A stretch of DNA of 64,000 nucleotides from Rapana venosa (GCA_028751875.1 CM054140.1:50833714-50897713); one strand, 5' to 3'; positions 42,476 through 53,639 are shown, counted from the stretch's first letter. The notes: generated by a model from the letters alone, not told the origin. Numbers and translations are program-made.

Positions 42476-42572
42476 CTCTTTCTCATCTCTCCTCTCTATT
42501 CCCCTCTTTTTCTCTTTCTCTCTCTCTCTTCTCTCTCTTCTCCCTCTCTCTCTCCCCTTCTCTCTCTCTCAT
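42417..42572. repeat. (TC)n microsatellite
   Basis: TC units with slips; it follows the 3' end of the preceding LINE. Confidence 0.95.
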
Positions 42573-42760
42573 CACACACACACACCCCACACGCGCGCGC
42601 GCGCGCGCGTGCATGCGCGCGCGCAGTCGCACGCGTAAACGCGTGCGCGCGCGTGTGCTGTGTAAGTGTGTGCATAGGTGCATGTGCATGCGTATGTTCA
42701 TGTGTTTGCGTGTATGCGTGTGTGTGCGTCCATGCGTGCGTTTGTGTGTTTGCGTGGTCG
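42573..42760. repeat. CA/CG/TG mixed tract
   Basis: CA, then GCGCGCGC, then TGTGTGCGT units: long alternating purine-pyrimidine DNA. Confidence 0.85.
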
Positions 42761-42884
42761 CACAACCGACCCCCCAAAAAAACCCAGCAACAACAACAAA
42801 AACAACAACAACAAACAAACAGAACTGATTACGTTGTTTCTTCGTTACTATGCATCCAATCATGTTCAGACATAACGTTGCACA

Positions 42885-42908
42885 AACACACAAACACACA
42901 CACACAAA

Positions 42909-42941
<33 letters not shown>

Positions 42942-43042
42942 GTTTCACGGCGCGCGCTCATGCACACTCTAACACACTCGCAACCCTCACCGTCTACCCC
43001 CCCCCCCCCCACACACACACACGTGTGCTCACATACTTACGT

Positions 43043-43118
<76 letters not shown>

Positions 43119-43270
43119 AGCGTTCTGTAAATTAGAAAAGGCTCTGCCTCTAAAGTAGCCTCTAAATCAGTGAAAATCATGGAGAGTGTAACACTGCACA
43201 CACACACACACACCAAAACACACACACCACACCACACACACACACCACCCCAACACACACACACACACAT
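42885..43270. repeat. CA, poly-C, GA and CA microsatellite cluster
   Basis: CA at about 42,885-42,945, C-run at 42,999-43,010, CA to 43,023, GA at 43,045-43,113 and CA at 43,195-43,270. The interval 42,761-42,884 holds a CAA-rich patch. Confidence 0.9.
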
Positions 43271-43844
43271 ATATTTTGGGTCTGCAAGATGGCAGGAGCT
43301 GTCTTGATACGAAATATTTTTCAGTTAAATATATTTTTAGAATTAGAAACGAAATTGAAATTTAATATGATCTTGAAAAGGAGCCAAAAGACAAATATCA
43401 TCATGCAGTAAGTAAAGGTCGCACAATCGGCATCTTCGAAACCTGGAAAGCTACTTCATGGTATGTTACAGAAGGTGTGCAGGATGTCCACAAGGCTTAC
43501 AGACAATGGATCAGCCAGTGAGTACCTTGAGAGCAGCTGACCACAATGATCGATCCGCTTTCGGATTAGGTGAGTGCAGTGGTCAACATAAAATTATTAA
43601 CCTTGTACAGAACGTAGGAATATATAGTATTGTAGCATTGTATATTGTATTGTTCTGACTGCCCCAGTAAAGTACACTTCACTTGCACAAAATTACCTGT
43701 CAGTTTAACATCTTCACACGATCACAACAAAAATACACTGGTGAAAAGGGTTCTGTGTGGTTTTTTCTGCCTCATCTTCTGTGACGTCCCCTGCCTTACT
43801 CTTCCCACAACGTCCATTTCGATGTCTTTCCCCAGCCCGGATTC
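43271..43844. other. Unrecognised interval
   Basis: No repeat copy or domain recognised. Confidence 0.4.
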
Positions 43845-44459
43845 GTCATGTCGAAAAAATCGGAGCACATTACCCCCCTCTTGCGATCTCTCCACTGGCT
43901 GCCTGTGCCACAGAGAGAAGATTATAAGATCAGTACCCTCTGTTACAAATGTCTCCACAAAACTGCACCCTCCTACCTCTGTGAATGTCTTAACCTGTAC
44001 ACTCCTTCACGTTCCCTCCGCCCTGTGCCTACGAATACCTAGATTCAATCAATCTACTGTTGGCCGCCGCTCTTTCTCTATTTCGGGTCCATCGACCTGG
44101 AATGAGCTCCCTCTCTCTCTTCGCCAGAAGCCTAGCTATGACACTTTTAAATCCAGCCTCAAGACATATTTATTTCAAACCTAAGATTTCCCCCCTCCTT
44201 TTTCATATCAGAACTATGCCACCCTTCACTTAACCATGTCCTATCACCCTGCTAAAGTATATGACCTGTGTGTGTGTGTGCTTTTGAAAAACATTTGACT
44301 ATTGCAAGTTTATTTCATAGATTTGGTCTGCAGCGTACCATGTTTGTAATATCTGTTTGAACTATTGATTATTTATCACTCGTTGTATGACTGTGTAAGA
44401 TGAGGTTGAATGCATGGGCTTTGATTTGTCTTTGCAAGATATATCGCTATATAAGTTCC

Positions 44460-44510
<51 letters not shown>

Positions 44511-44520
44511 CGTTATTATT
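43845..44520 (+). mobile_element. 5'-truncated L2-like LINE 3' end
   Basis: Starts in the C-terminal part of ORF2 (KKSEHITPLLRSLHWLPVPQ, YKISTLCYKCLHKTAPSYLC). After a frameshift near 44,030, FNQSTVGRRSFSISGPSTWN and TFKSSLKTYLFQT end at 44,184. The 3' untranslated part carries GTGTGTGTG and ends with GCTTTGATTTGTCTTTGC, TATAAGTTCC and (ATT)n at 44,462-44,512. Same family as 56,790-60,600. Confidence 0.88.
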
Positions 44521-44539
44521 ATCATTGATGTGCATGATT

Positions 44540-44765
44540 ATGAATAATCTTACGCCAACCTATCTGTATGATAAATTTGTTATCAGGACTATTCGAGGTA
44601 AAAGTATTCTATTTATTCCCGCCCCAGGATAGACTTGTTCATGTCATCCTTGGTTTATTAAGGTTACTATAGAACAATATCCCTGATTATCTAAAACAGA
44701 AACTTAGTTTGTCTTCATTTAAGAAAGGATATCACAGACATCTTTTTGAAATGTTATGATTGGAA
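44540..44765 (+). mobile_element. LINE C-terminal fragment of a jockey/CR1-like type
   Basis: 44,546-44,630 reads NNLTPTYLYDKFVIRTIRGK and SILFIPAPG; a second frame continues IDLFMSSLV; a third gives LKQKLSLSSFKKGYHRHLFE with a stop at about 44,758. This matches the end of LINE ORF2 proteins (P.YL...F......LF.P.PRID.F..S..Y.G...WN..P..LK...S..SFKK....HL). It differs from the L2 and RTE copies. The 5' side is cut at the preceding ATT tract, so it may have been the target of the L2 insertion. Confidence 0.6.
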
Positions 44766-45531
44766 TTTCATTTTTTGGTCGAAATCCTTATCTCTAGTAG
44801 TCATTAGCATAGAACTCATGTTTAATTATCCGTAGTCGTCATTAGCACACAATTCATGTTTAATGCGATTTCATTCTTCACGTCTCTTGTTGTTGTTTTC
44901 TTTTGTTTTTTGTCCGTTTCCCAGAGCCCAGAAAAATATTAAACCATACAACTCAAATAATTCAAAAATCTTGAAAAAATATCCGTCATAACACAAACAA
45001 ACAAGCAACAAAGAAAAACCAAACCAAAACAAACAAAGAAGACAAAACAGAATAAAAAATTTTTTTTAAAACACCAACTGCTTCCCTACCCCCCCCCTCC
45101 CATTCCACACACATAACACACAAACCTTCAACCATATAAACCCAAATGAATAAAACACAAAGAAAGATGAATCAACAAGAACAACCACAACAAGGAAATA
45201 AACAATCAACAAACACAAACATACGTACACAACAACAGCGACAAACTAACATAGGACAAGAATAACAGCCAAGGCAAATGAACAATATAGAACTAACAAA
45301 AGACAGAAAAAGAGTCCAAAATACCCCCCCCTCCCCAAGAAAACCACCCAAAAACCCCAAAAAAAAACAAAAGCAAATAAACCAAACCCCACCACCAACA
45401 ACAACAACAATAACAACAAAAACAACAACAACAACCAAATGGATATAAACAAGAAAACTGATGTATCATTTAAACCTTTTCAAACACAAAACACATCCTC
45501 ATCCATATCCCCCTTTACCACATAATAAAAC
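44766..45531. repeat. A-rich, CAA/AAC-rich low-complexity stretch
   Basis: Imperfect AAC, AAAC and A-run sequence between about 44,980 and 45,440 with a C-run near 45,090. No gene recognised. Minus-strand hydrophobic Val/Leu frames here come from the repeat. Confidence 0.75.
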
Positions 45532-45532
45532 C

Positions 45533-45581
<49 letters not shown>

Positions 45582-45600
45582 ATATATATTTAATTAAAAA
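45532..45600. repeat. (TA)n microsatellite
   Basis: TA units with AAATA breaks. Confidence 0.9.
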
Positions 45601-45944
45601 AAACAAGAATAATCAACAGCTATTGGATTCAGAGCAAAGAAGTATAACAAAGACATCCATTCCCTCCCTTTCCCCTGGTCATATACACGCATGTACATGT
45701 GCGTTTTTATTTGAGGCAGAACAACGTTAATCCTTCCATCAAAGAAAAATTCAGGCAATGTAAACCCACCCAGCAGTACTGACGTCAGCAATAACAACTT
45801 AGCTCATCTAATACAATGAAAAAGAAAACTAACAGCGATAAAACTAAATAAATCAGCATATTTTTGTGTAACACAAAAAAACGTAAAAAGGCCAAAACAG
45901 CAAGAAAATAAAAAACCCAAAACGGAACCAATTACCAACACACA
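45601..45944. other. Unrecognised AT-rich spacer
   Basis: No feature recognised. Confidence 0.45.
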
Positions 45945-46031
45945 ACGCACTCACACACACACACACACCACACACACACACACACACACCCCACACACAC
46001 ACACCACACACACAACACAACACACACACCG
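45945..46031. repeat. (CA)n microsatellite
   Basis: CA units with CC breaks. Confidence 0.9.
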
Positions 46032-46114
46032 CATTCAAAGCGTGTTGGGGTTGATATCATATCAACCCATATATAGATCAATGCTTACACATGTACTCTA
46101 TATGAATATGAAAA

Positions 46115-46225
46115 CTTGGTTTTTTTATTGGTTTTTTTTTATTCTTTTATATCGAGGATAATGGAATAAGGTCTTATGTGCTTTTTTACACCTAGTCCCC
46201 GTGTGTTTGCGGTTTTTTAAATTTT
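46115..46225 (-). mobile_element. SINE 3' fragment
   Basis: The minus strand repeats the end of the SINE at 9,569-9,802: ACACGGGGACTAGGTGTAAA, then ATTCCATTATCCTCGATATA, then an A/T-rich tail. Only the 3' part is present. Confidence 0.55.
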
Positions 46226-46421
46226 GTGGATAATGATTAGTTAAGTGATCAGAGCAACGAACTATAACGTTTTTTTGTGCAGCACAGAGCGGTTTCTCTG
46301 AAATCACCAGGATCTTCAGAAGGACTATAACATTCTATTTTTTTTAACATATAACCGTCCACGGACACTGGATTACAATAGTCCAAACCTTATACAAACA
46401 CTTACAATATGTATTCGAGAA

Positions 46422-46916
46422 TGGAGTGATTGTGTCCATTCGGTTGGCCACTGTTTTGTCTCCCAAATCTTCTGACAGATAGCTGTAACATGTGTGATAA
46501 CTGTTTCGCCATCATGCTTGGGTAGCTGTGCTGGTATGTTGTCTGCTCCTGGGGACTTTCCTACTGGTAAACTGCGGATGGCTTCTTCCACTTCTTCCCT
46601 CAGTATAGGTAATGGTGAGGGTACTCGTGATGTTGCTGCTTCCCTCTTTATTATGCTCTTGTCAGGTTGGATTGGGTAATTGTACAGTTCTTGACAATAC
46701 TCAGACCACCTGTTCATTGCAGCTGAGCTTTCTGTGAGGAGGTTTCCGGAGCTGTCTTCAATGACTGATGATTTGGTTTGAAGTGGTTTTGTGAGTTTCT
46801 TCAGTGTGTCGTATGCCTTTTTACTGTTGCCCACTTTCATGCTTTTTTCGATCTAATCACATTGATCACTGATCCACTTCTCTCTGGCCTTCAACATTGA
46901 CTTCTTCACAAGATTG
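46422..46916 (-). mobile_element. Internal fragment of RTE-like LINE, no 3' end
   Basis: About 495 bp nearly identical to the linker and first reverse-transcriptase residues of the subfamily A copy (26,780-27,280): KKAYDTLKKLTKPLQTKSSV, SRVPSPLPILREEVEEAIRS, KSPGADNIPAQLPKHDGE, QKIWETKQWPTEWTQSL. The frame runs open from 46,840 to the left edge. Similarity ends abruptly on both sides, before any 3' tail, which normal LINE insertion does not produce. Confidence 0.88.
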
Positions 46917-47225
46917 CAAATTTAAATTGGGAGAAAAAAGTATGAAAATAGTACCAATCAGGTACTCATCAAATTTAATCACAGATTTAGGAAGGAAGAT
47001 TTTCACAAACTACATCTTTCACTGCAGTCACAAATACCTGTCACTTCCTGGAACATATAACATCAGTCCCCAATCTTGCAAAGTCATATTGCTGACATAG
47101 TTCATTTCAAAAATGGTTACAAGTTGAGGAAAAGAAAATGTTAGTATGCAAACAATTCACTGATATAAGATAGCCAACAAACATAATTCACCACAATATT
47201 CATATAACCCCTTAACTCTTGTACT
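46917..47225. other. Unrecognised AT-rich spacer
   Basis: No feature recognised. Confidence 0.45.
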
Positions 47226-48766
47226 TCACAAGTGCATGGCTACTCGCTGGTCAGGTTGAGACCCCATGTTCATCATGGGTGGCATACATTGGTCAGTAGT
47301 ACTGGACGGAAGCCAGTTCCGTGAGTCAGAGCCACATCCCTGCGGTAGAGGATGAAACCCTGAGCCAGCATAGCTTGAAAGGAAGCTGGTTTGCCTCTGG
47401 TGAAGGTTGACCCCTTGAAAAGCATAAGGGGGATAGAGGTAGGAAGCTGGGACCCTAAAGTAAAACTTCACTGGGACCATACTACCAGAGAAAGGAAACT
47501 GAGGAGGGGGTTGCTATGTGGGAATGGGGAATGGGAGTCTGGAGTGTCCACTAGACTGGGATTGTCTGATTTCTTCAAGGGATGGCGCATCCTTTGAGAC
47601 ATCCTCAAGAGCCTCTGTGGGTCTTGGTTCATACACACAGTTTTGATGTGGATGATTTAGTTCGCCCTGGACCCTATTGTTGCGTGTGGGTAATGGGGGA
47701 TGGTCAGATGATGACACCACATGAGGTGCATGCAGTTTCCTGAAATCACCGAAAACTCTTGGTTCTGCTCTAAAGACGGAGATGAGCTATTTCCCCGATC
47801 TTTTAAGTTAATCTTTATGTCAGGACGACTGTGGTGGATGTATGGCTGATTTATGGATGGGTTAGCAGAGTCAGTTTGGTCAACAGAGTAAAACTGTACA
47901 GTCCTGTGGAAGGAACTTTTGAAATTAACAGCCAGGCGAGCTGTTTTCCCCTAAAGCTAGGGTGCACCGCATCCTTGTACAAGGCCCGTCGTGGACACCA
48001 TTGTCTGTTACAAACACGTTATGATTGTCAATTTAAATCTACCTCATTTGGTGCAGGCAGTCTTCAGATTTCTATTGGAAGGGCTATGAGTTATTCAGCT
48101 GGTGCCTTCCCCGAGCAGAAAGGATGGAGCGACAGCAATAGAGGTTGAAGGAAAGCACTGTGCACAATGTAATGAGCTTTTTTTCCCGTCACAGTTGAAA
48201 TAGGTCCACCTGGACAGTCATTAGCCCAATATGCACAATACAGTCATTGCCTGTTCATGTTTTGATAGGGTGCGTAGCCGGTTTGCGGTATTTATAAAGT
48301 CAAGCAGGTATACATATTTTGAATAAACAAGTCTCTTGGGGCTTCGAGTCGTTTAGGTCTATGTATCTAATGATAGAATCCCCCAATCGTACAGATGAAC
48401 AGTCAGAGGGAATTGTCAATTTACTTAGTGTCTGTCCATGTGCTTGTTTTGGGCCATTTATCTGCTGTGTACATTCTTGCAGAGGAACAGATACTTTAGA
48501 CAGTGCAATCTTTTCCTTTCTGGGAGATACAGTATTTGTATTATTGTCAAGGAAATTTGTTCCTCATTAAGACTGGAAAGAATGTGGAAACGATTGTCAG
48601 TTGGTAAGTCAGATTGTTCAGTGGTCTGGTCATCGGTCTCATAAGTCACGTTTGTACAGTCTTTACCACCTACGGCCTGTGAGGAATACAAACGGTCTGA
48701 TACCTCTTCCCCTACTTTGCTGTAATGGAAGTGTAGGTGCAAAGGACAGTCAGTAGTGTTTTGCAC
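47226..48766 (-). pseudogene. Decayed SGNH-hydrolase-type frame, possibly a LINE ORF1
   Basis: Read leftward, an open piece from about 48,540 contains LSKLTIPSDCSSVRLGDSII followed by RYIDL (the Gly-Asp-Ser block I at about 48,386-48,378). Further on, ILHIG-like residues and NDCPGG at about 48,225-48,205 resemble block III (G.ND), with Asn only readable across a frame change. FPSTSIAV, SNRNLKTACTK and FIDNHNV-like words follow in mixed frames, then KDAVHPSFRGKQLA at about 47,975-47,940 supplies the D..H pair of block V. The spacing from GDS to D..H (about 135 codons) fits the SGNH fold. A Pro/Ser/Gln-rich stretch follows to a stop at 47,226, with one in-frame stop at 47,514. SGNH esterase domains occur in ORF1 of some L2/CR1-type LINEs; a host hydrolase is the alternative. 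The assignment is by motif order only. Confidence 0.55.
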
Positions 48767-49029
48767 CCCTTGCTGTTTCAGTTAGAGGTTTTTGCAGCAC
48801 TTTGTCAGTGGTTATGTCCCATTTAAATTTCCACAGTTTTCTTGGGGGATGATTTCTGCTTTATTTGCTTTTGTTCAGAAGAAACGTGCCCAAACAAAAT
48901 TTCATGACATTTTCTTTTAGTAATTTTTCAGTTTTGTGTCTGTATCAGAAATAATATTCTTAACATCACTGACAGAGAATGAAAGGCTTCAGTTTTATGG
49001 TCAACATGGAGTTTGAGTTCATTTTTGAG

Positions 49030-49033
<4 letters not shown>
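48767..49033. other. Unrecognised spacer
   Basis: No feature recognised. Confidence 0.45.
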
Positions 49034-49094
<61 letters not shown>

Positions 49095-49196
49095 GAGAGA
49101 GAGGGGAGAAAAAGAGAACAAAAACAGAGGGTAGCGACTTGTATTCTCTAAGGTCATATCGTTTTATATTTTAGTCCCCCCCCCCCCCCCCCCCCC
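49034..49196. repeat. (GA)n microsatellite and 21-base C-run
   Basis: GA units at 49,034-49,104, unique DNA to 49,175, then C at 49,176-49,196. Confidence 0.92.
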
Positions 49197-49244
49197 TCAA
49201 ACGACAGGAATTTGTAACAAATGAAGATACTGAAAAGAAATGAA

Positions 49245-49465
49245 ATGTGCTTACTGATCAGATGATCAGTCTTAATCAGGAGCAAATTGACCGTGCCTGG
49301 ATCAAGTTAGCATATAAGAAAAAATCCACTCAGTGCCAACTCTGAGATCAATTTGTCCTTCTTCCCTTTAGATTTGACTCTAACAAACTTCTGAGTAAAA
49401 AATGTAATTGAATTCCGGCAACGGAAGACCAGAGGGTGCAGCTCCTTCTCTGTGTTTTACATTTG
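49245..49465. repeat. Dispersed repeat, copy B
   Basis: Partner of 40,500-40,695 in the same orientation, with additional bases in the middle. Function unknown. Confidence 0.5.
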
Positions 49466-49492
49466 CACACATACATGAGCGCATGCAAAAAT

Positions 49493-49493
49493 A

Positions 49494-49532
<39 letters not shown>

Positions 49533-49600
49533 GGGTGTGTGGTGTTGGTGTGGTGCATGTGTGTTGGGGGTAAGGTGGGGTGGTGGTTGTTTGGGATAGC
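49493..49600. repeat. (GT)n microsatellite with G-rich right flank
   Basis: GT units at 49,493-49,531 followed by GTGGTGTTGG-like sequence. Confidence 0.9.
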
Positions 49601-49812
49601 GAGGGAAGCATTAAGAAGCAAGATGGGCACTCCTAATATTCTGTTATCACATGATAACTTCACATGCATGCGATCATGCACATACACATGCACATTCGTG
49701 CACACACACGCAACCTTGCACACACACATGTATGCACGCACCGAATAAAGAGAAAGAGAGAGCGAAAGGGAGGATGGAGAGAGAAAGAAGAGATGAAAGA
49801 AGAGAGAGAGAG
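49601..49812. repeat. CA and GA rich patches
   Basis: CACACATG-type units near 49,680-49,735 and purine-rich AGAGAGA near 49,750-49,812. Confidence 0.7.
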
Positions 49813-49868
49813 AACACTGAACACTGAAAAGTTTTATTGCACTTCGGCCTTAGGCTACTACATGAAAC
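49813..49868 (-). mobile_element. LINE 3' terminus fragment
   Basis: The words CTGAACACTGAACACTGAA, TTTTATTGCACTTCGGCCTT repeat the 3' terminus at 4,912-4,965 (minus orientation, 7-bp unit at the end). Only the last 50 bp are clear; 49,869-49,980 is not recognised. Confidence 0.6.
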
Positions 49869-49980
49869 ATGTTTGGTAGACATCATAGCAGAAAACGTTG
49901 TTTTTTTCCATTTCACATTTCCAATTCTGCAAACATACAGAATGACACTAAATGTCTTCTAGTTATCAATATCCCCAACC

Positions 49981-50448
49981 TCGTCTTCAGCATCTACATA
50001 ATCATCGCCATCAGTACCTTCATTATCTGTAGCAGCAGCTGCAGCAAGTATATCAATACAAGCATTACTACTTTCATCATCTACATCATCATCATCAACA
50101 TATCTTTTTCATCATCTTCACTATCATCGTTCTTCTTCTACCTGTATATTTGTCATTATCACGATCATCTTCAATATCTATATCATAGTCATGATCATCA
50201 TCTTCATCATCTACATCAACGTTTCCATTGTTATCTTCAACATATTTATCATTGTCACCATAGTCATCTTTAACATATCCATCATCGTAACCATTGTCAC
50301 CTTCAATATCCACATCATCATCACCTCAGCATTCACATCATCACTACCTTCAGCATATCCATCATCATCGCCATAATCTTTCTGAACATCTACATAAGCA
50401 TTATCAACATCATTGTTATCATCATCAATATCTGTATCATCTTCACAC
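49981..50448. repeat. ATC-rich imperfect minisatellite
   Basis: TCATCATC-type codons mixed with TTCAACATATTTATCATTGT-like words at roughly 30-39 bp spacing. Long Ile/Ser (plus) and Asp/Asn (minus) frames arise from it; the plus frame 49,869-50,273 is a by-product. Confidence 0.75.
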
Positions 50449-50513
50449 CACACACACACACACACACACCACGCACGCACGCACGCACGCACGCACGCGC
50501 GCGCGCGCGCGCG

Positions 50514-50544
<31 letters not shown>

Positions 50545-50545
50545 G
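50449..50545. repeat. CA / CACG / CG / CA compound microsatellite
   Basis: CA, then GCAC, then GCGCGC, then CA units. Confidence 0.95.
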
Positions 50546-50738
50546 CGCGCTTTAACGCTTTACGCTTTACCAATGTATTGTCATTGCCCAACTTGGCCTT
50601 TTGACATAAATATCTATTTTCAAGAATTACACATAAAAGGTGAAAATGAATACGTTTTATGAACAGAAAAGATACGCCCATTCGTAAAAACTCAAAAAAA
50701 TTCAGCATTGGCATTAATCCATTTGCAAATCAAAAAAT

Positions 50739-50758
50739 CCCCCCCCCCCCCCCCCCCC
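50739..50758. repeat. 20-base C-run
   Basis: Pure C on the plus strand. Confidence 0.95.
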
Positions 50759-50759
50759 A

Positions 50760-51299
50760 CAAACTGGTTCGGATTCGACCCCTCCCTTCAAATTTCATGT
50801 CACACATATATCACCTCCTAAAACACTGACTCTAACTGCCATCCCCTTTATAGTTACAAATTTTGTTCTGGCAATTAAAACAATTGGTACTGACTTGGCT
50901 TTGTCATTTTCTGTGCTTCTGCAATCACTTCGCACAGATTTGATACATGTTCATATCAATGACAGATGAAACAATATCAGGACTTCGCTGTTTGAAACTT
51001 AGGGAAATCATATTTACGTAAGCCCTCGTTCTTTAAATGAAATAAAATGGATCTTATCATCACACGTGACCACACAGTGACAAGTAATAGCGTGGATGTC
51101 TCAGCTGGAACCATCTCCTGTTTTCATAAAACCGTGTTCCTACCTGATCTTGCATAAAGTCCCGTGCCATTTCGTTATTATTTTTAGAATTTTCTGTCTG
51201 AATACAAATTTAAACGAAAAGAACCACTTTTTACTTTATCTTCAGTCGGGCCAGTTTTGTTGAAAGAACAAATTATCTGTCTTGAGTTCATAAGAAACT
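50760..51299. other. Unrecognised AT-rich spacer
   Basis: No feature recognised. Confidence 0.45.
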
Positions 51300-52010
51300 G
51301 ACGCTCATTACCACCCTTTCCCGGGCTCCATACTATCCCCAAAACTTTTTCTGACCAAAACAATTTGATTGGTATATCCAGTTATCTTTACCCAATTCCA
51401 TATGTATAATCATCATATCATAAGCCTGTCTACACAAATGTGTTTGTGAAAGTTTCAAGAGTTTTAGCCAATATTTAATACACTTCACATAAGTTCTTAT
51501 ATATAAATGATATATTTCGGTCTCCCCATACAGTACAGTTTTGGAGGAATGAATTGGCACATTCCAAAAACGTGTTATGGCAAATGTATGGACTTTTTCT
51601 ATGTGTGGATTTGCAAAATAATCCCCAAAGTTTTAGAAGCTTTTAACAATGGTTCTATTTGGGTTCAAATAGTTTCCAGAATAGAAGCAATCTATCGAAT
51701 TGAGTTTCGTATGTTTTAAGTATTTTCTATCACCCCTCCCCCCTCCCACCCTCCCTACAAGGATTCTGCCAAATAGAACTGAACTAAGCCTTGTTGAAAA
51801 ATATCATCCAAAATTATAATGTTTAAATATTTGACTTCATCGGTTCTAAAAATTTTTCAAAGTTTTCTGATAGGGCCCGAGATTCTGAAAACAAGTACCT
51901 TTGTTTTAATCATTTTCACTGTTAGATCAAAAAATCTGCTTCTCTTTAAATATTTAACTGATTTTGTAACCCCATTAACATTTCAGACAAAAGAATATCA
52001 CAGCAAAAAT
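51300..52010 (-). mobile_element. I/Nimb-like LINE fragment
   Basis: Read leftward: ILLSEMLMGLQNQLNI (after motif C), KTKVLVFR, SQIFKHYN/VKYLNIIIL near the motif E position, FFSTRL-like words, then IEKVHTFAITRFWNV and HSSKTVLYGETEIYHLYIRT (51,560-51,500), YVKCIKYWLKLL (to 51,465) and MMIIHMELGKDNWIYQSNCF. The same order is seen in 41,160-41,720 on the plus strand. Several frameshifts. Both termini are missing. Confidence 0.65.
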
Positions 52011-52129
52011 TAACAAAAACACTCCCATTGCTCTGGTAAATCTGAATACCTTTTTTAACCATTTTCTTGAAGTTCGATAGCTTTCCATTTATAAAGAAAG
52101 ACACATTTGTGACTTAAAATACATCCTGC

Positions 52130-52438
52130 TTTACTTCCTTGGGGCATTCAAATGTGACCGTGCGAGGGCAAGGATAGAAAACAGGGTAGGGAAAGAGGGA
52201 ACCAGCAACCAGGGAAAAGAAGACTCAGTGGAGACAAGCAAATTTTGGTTACACTCTTTATTCAGCCAACTACTGCTGTTGGGTGAATGGTCTCTCTTTC
52301 TCTCCCTCTCTCTGCCTTCCTTGGCCTGTAGCCTAGCCTGTGGTGTTCTCTCCTCCCTGCCTAGCCTCCCGAACCACCCCTCTATATATCCCTGCCACGC
52401 GAACTGCAAAGATAGCGCCACCACACTGCGATCTTTCA
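52130..52438 (-). mobile_element. Possible solo LTR remnant
   Basis: On the minus strand the order is LTR-like: a TATA-box candidate (GGATATATAGAGG at 52,390-52,378), a GA-rich leader, a polyadenylation signal AATAAA (about 52,263-52,258), then a T-rich stretch ending near 52,140. No coding sequence, primer-binding site or partner LTR is visible. The right side is cut by the palindrome-ended element. It could equally be a promoter-like host sequence. Confidence 0.25.
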
Positions 52439-53072
52439 CATGAAGCTAACGAGAGCACCTGCCCCGGCTTGTGATTGGCTGCTGCAATCACGTGTCCGGA
52501 ATCCGCCATCTTGGTTTTTCGTCTGCTACGACAGAACGGCCTGTCGTATTGTTTGATAGATGATAACTTTCCCCATCTTCAATGAAGAGATTTCTGCACT
52601 GGCTAATTAGTAAGTGATGCTTACCCCCCGTGGGCTTTCGTGCGTTTTTCCTCCATTGCGAAGGGGAACGAGAGAGAGAGAGAGAGAGAGAGGAAGAGAG
52701 AGAGAGGAAGAGAGAGAGAGAGAGAGATCCAAACACTTGTTTCTGAAGATAAGGCCGTTTTAGGAACACGAAGTTTAGTTTCCACTGGGGCAAGATTTGA
52801 CCCTTTAGAAGTACTCTACACTTGAACTTCATCTGTGTGCTGTGTTCCCGTTGTCTGACGTCACAAATACTTTTTCAAGTAAAAGTCGTAAACTGGCTTA
52901 CTTATCACACTCTTATATCAACTGAAGCATAGAAGTAGGCCTTGAGGAGGGTCCGTGAAAAGGAGGAGTTCGACAACAATACTGTTTATTAGGACGAAAA
53001 CCAAGATGGCGGATTCCGGGCACGTGATTCACAGCCAATCCAAGCCGGGGCAGGTGCTTGGTTAGCTTCATG
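52439..53072. mobile_element. Palindrome-ended non-autonomous DNA element, copy 2
   Basis: The left end (52,439-52,523) and right end (52,993-53,072) are inverted repeats of about 80 bp: CATGAAGCTAACGAGAGCAC, CCCGGCTTGTGATTGGCTG, CCGGAATCCGCCATCTTGG and TTTTTCGTC all recur inverted with few changes. The interior to about 52,660 matches copy 1 (3,730-3,900), then diverges. A GA microsatellite fills 52,670-52,728. Flanks GCGATCTTT and GCGGGTCTTT are only roughly alike, so the target duplication is unclear here. No transposase. Confidence 0.8.
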
Positions 53073-53639
53073 CGGGTCTTTTGGCATTTGGCCCAAGGTG
53101 AAGGAGATTTTGGTGTTTTCTTCTGCACTTCAGTGGTGGGTTATCTTTCTGTCCGCCGTAACGAAACTAGACATTTAAATATCAAAATAAACTAGAAAGT
53201 TAAACTTAAGATGGGATTATTCATTTTGCACCCAAAAATCATTCATACAAACTATTAGCGTAAAAAACCTCCGACTAGATACACTTTTAAACACTGCAAC
53301 ACTATAACTTTCGGAAATAAACATTAAACTTCAAAAAAACTAAGTACTTTATGATTATAAAAAGAAGGATATGCACCACAGTTTGTATACATATACATAT
53401 TATAAACCACAGATGTCCATGAGAGGAGATATTCATAATTAATCAGTCATGTGAAAACACAGTTTCTGGTCTGCTTGCACCCAAGCAAGCTTCTTAAAGC
53501 TGTTCGTCAGATCTAAAATATAACGATCTCTAATACTTCAAATTATCCATACTAACATCTTCCAATCTTATAGTTATTCATAACAAAACCCAAAACATAC
53601 CATACATTTATATTTTTATGTCTGCATTTGTTAGAATTT
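53073..53639. other. Unrecognised AT-rich spacer
   Basis: No feature recognised up to the target duplication of the next LINE. Confidence 0.5.

Noticed and set aside
49869..50714. Ile/Ser-rich and Asp-rich frames of 134 and 167 codons
   Set aside because: They arise from the ATC-rich imperfect repeat and the adjoining CA/CG tract.
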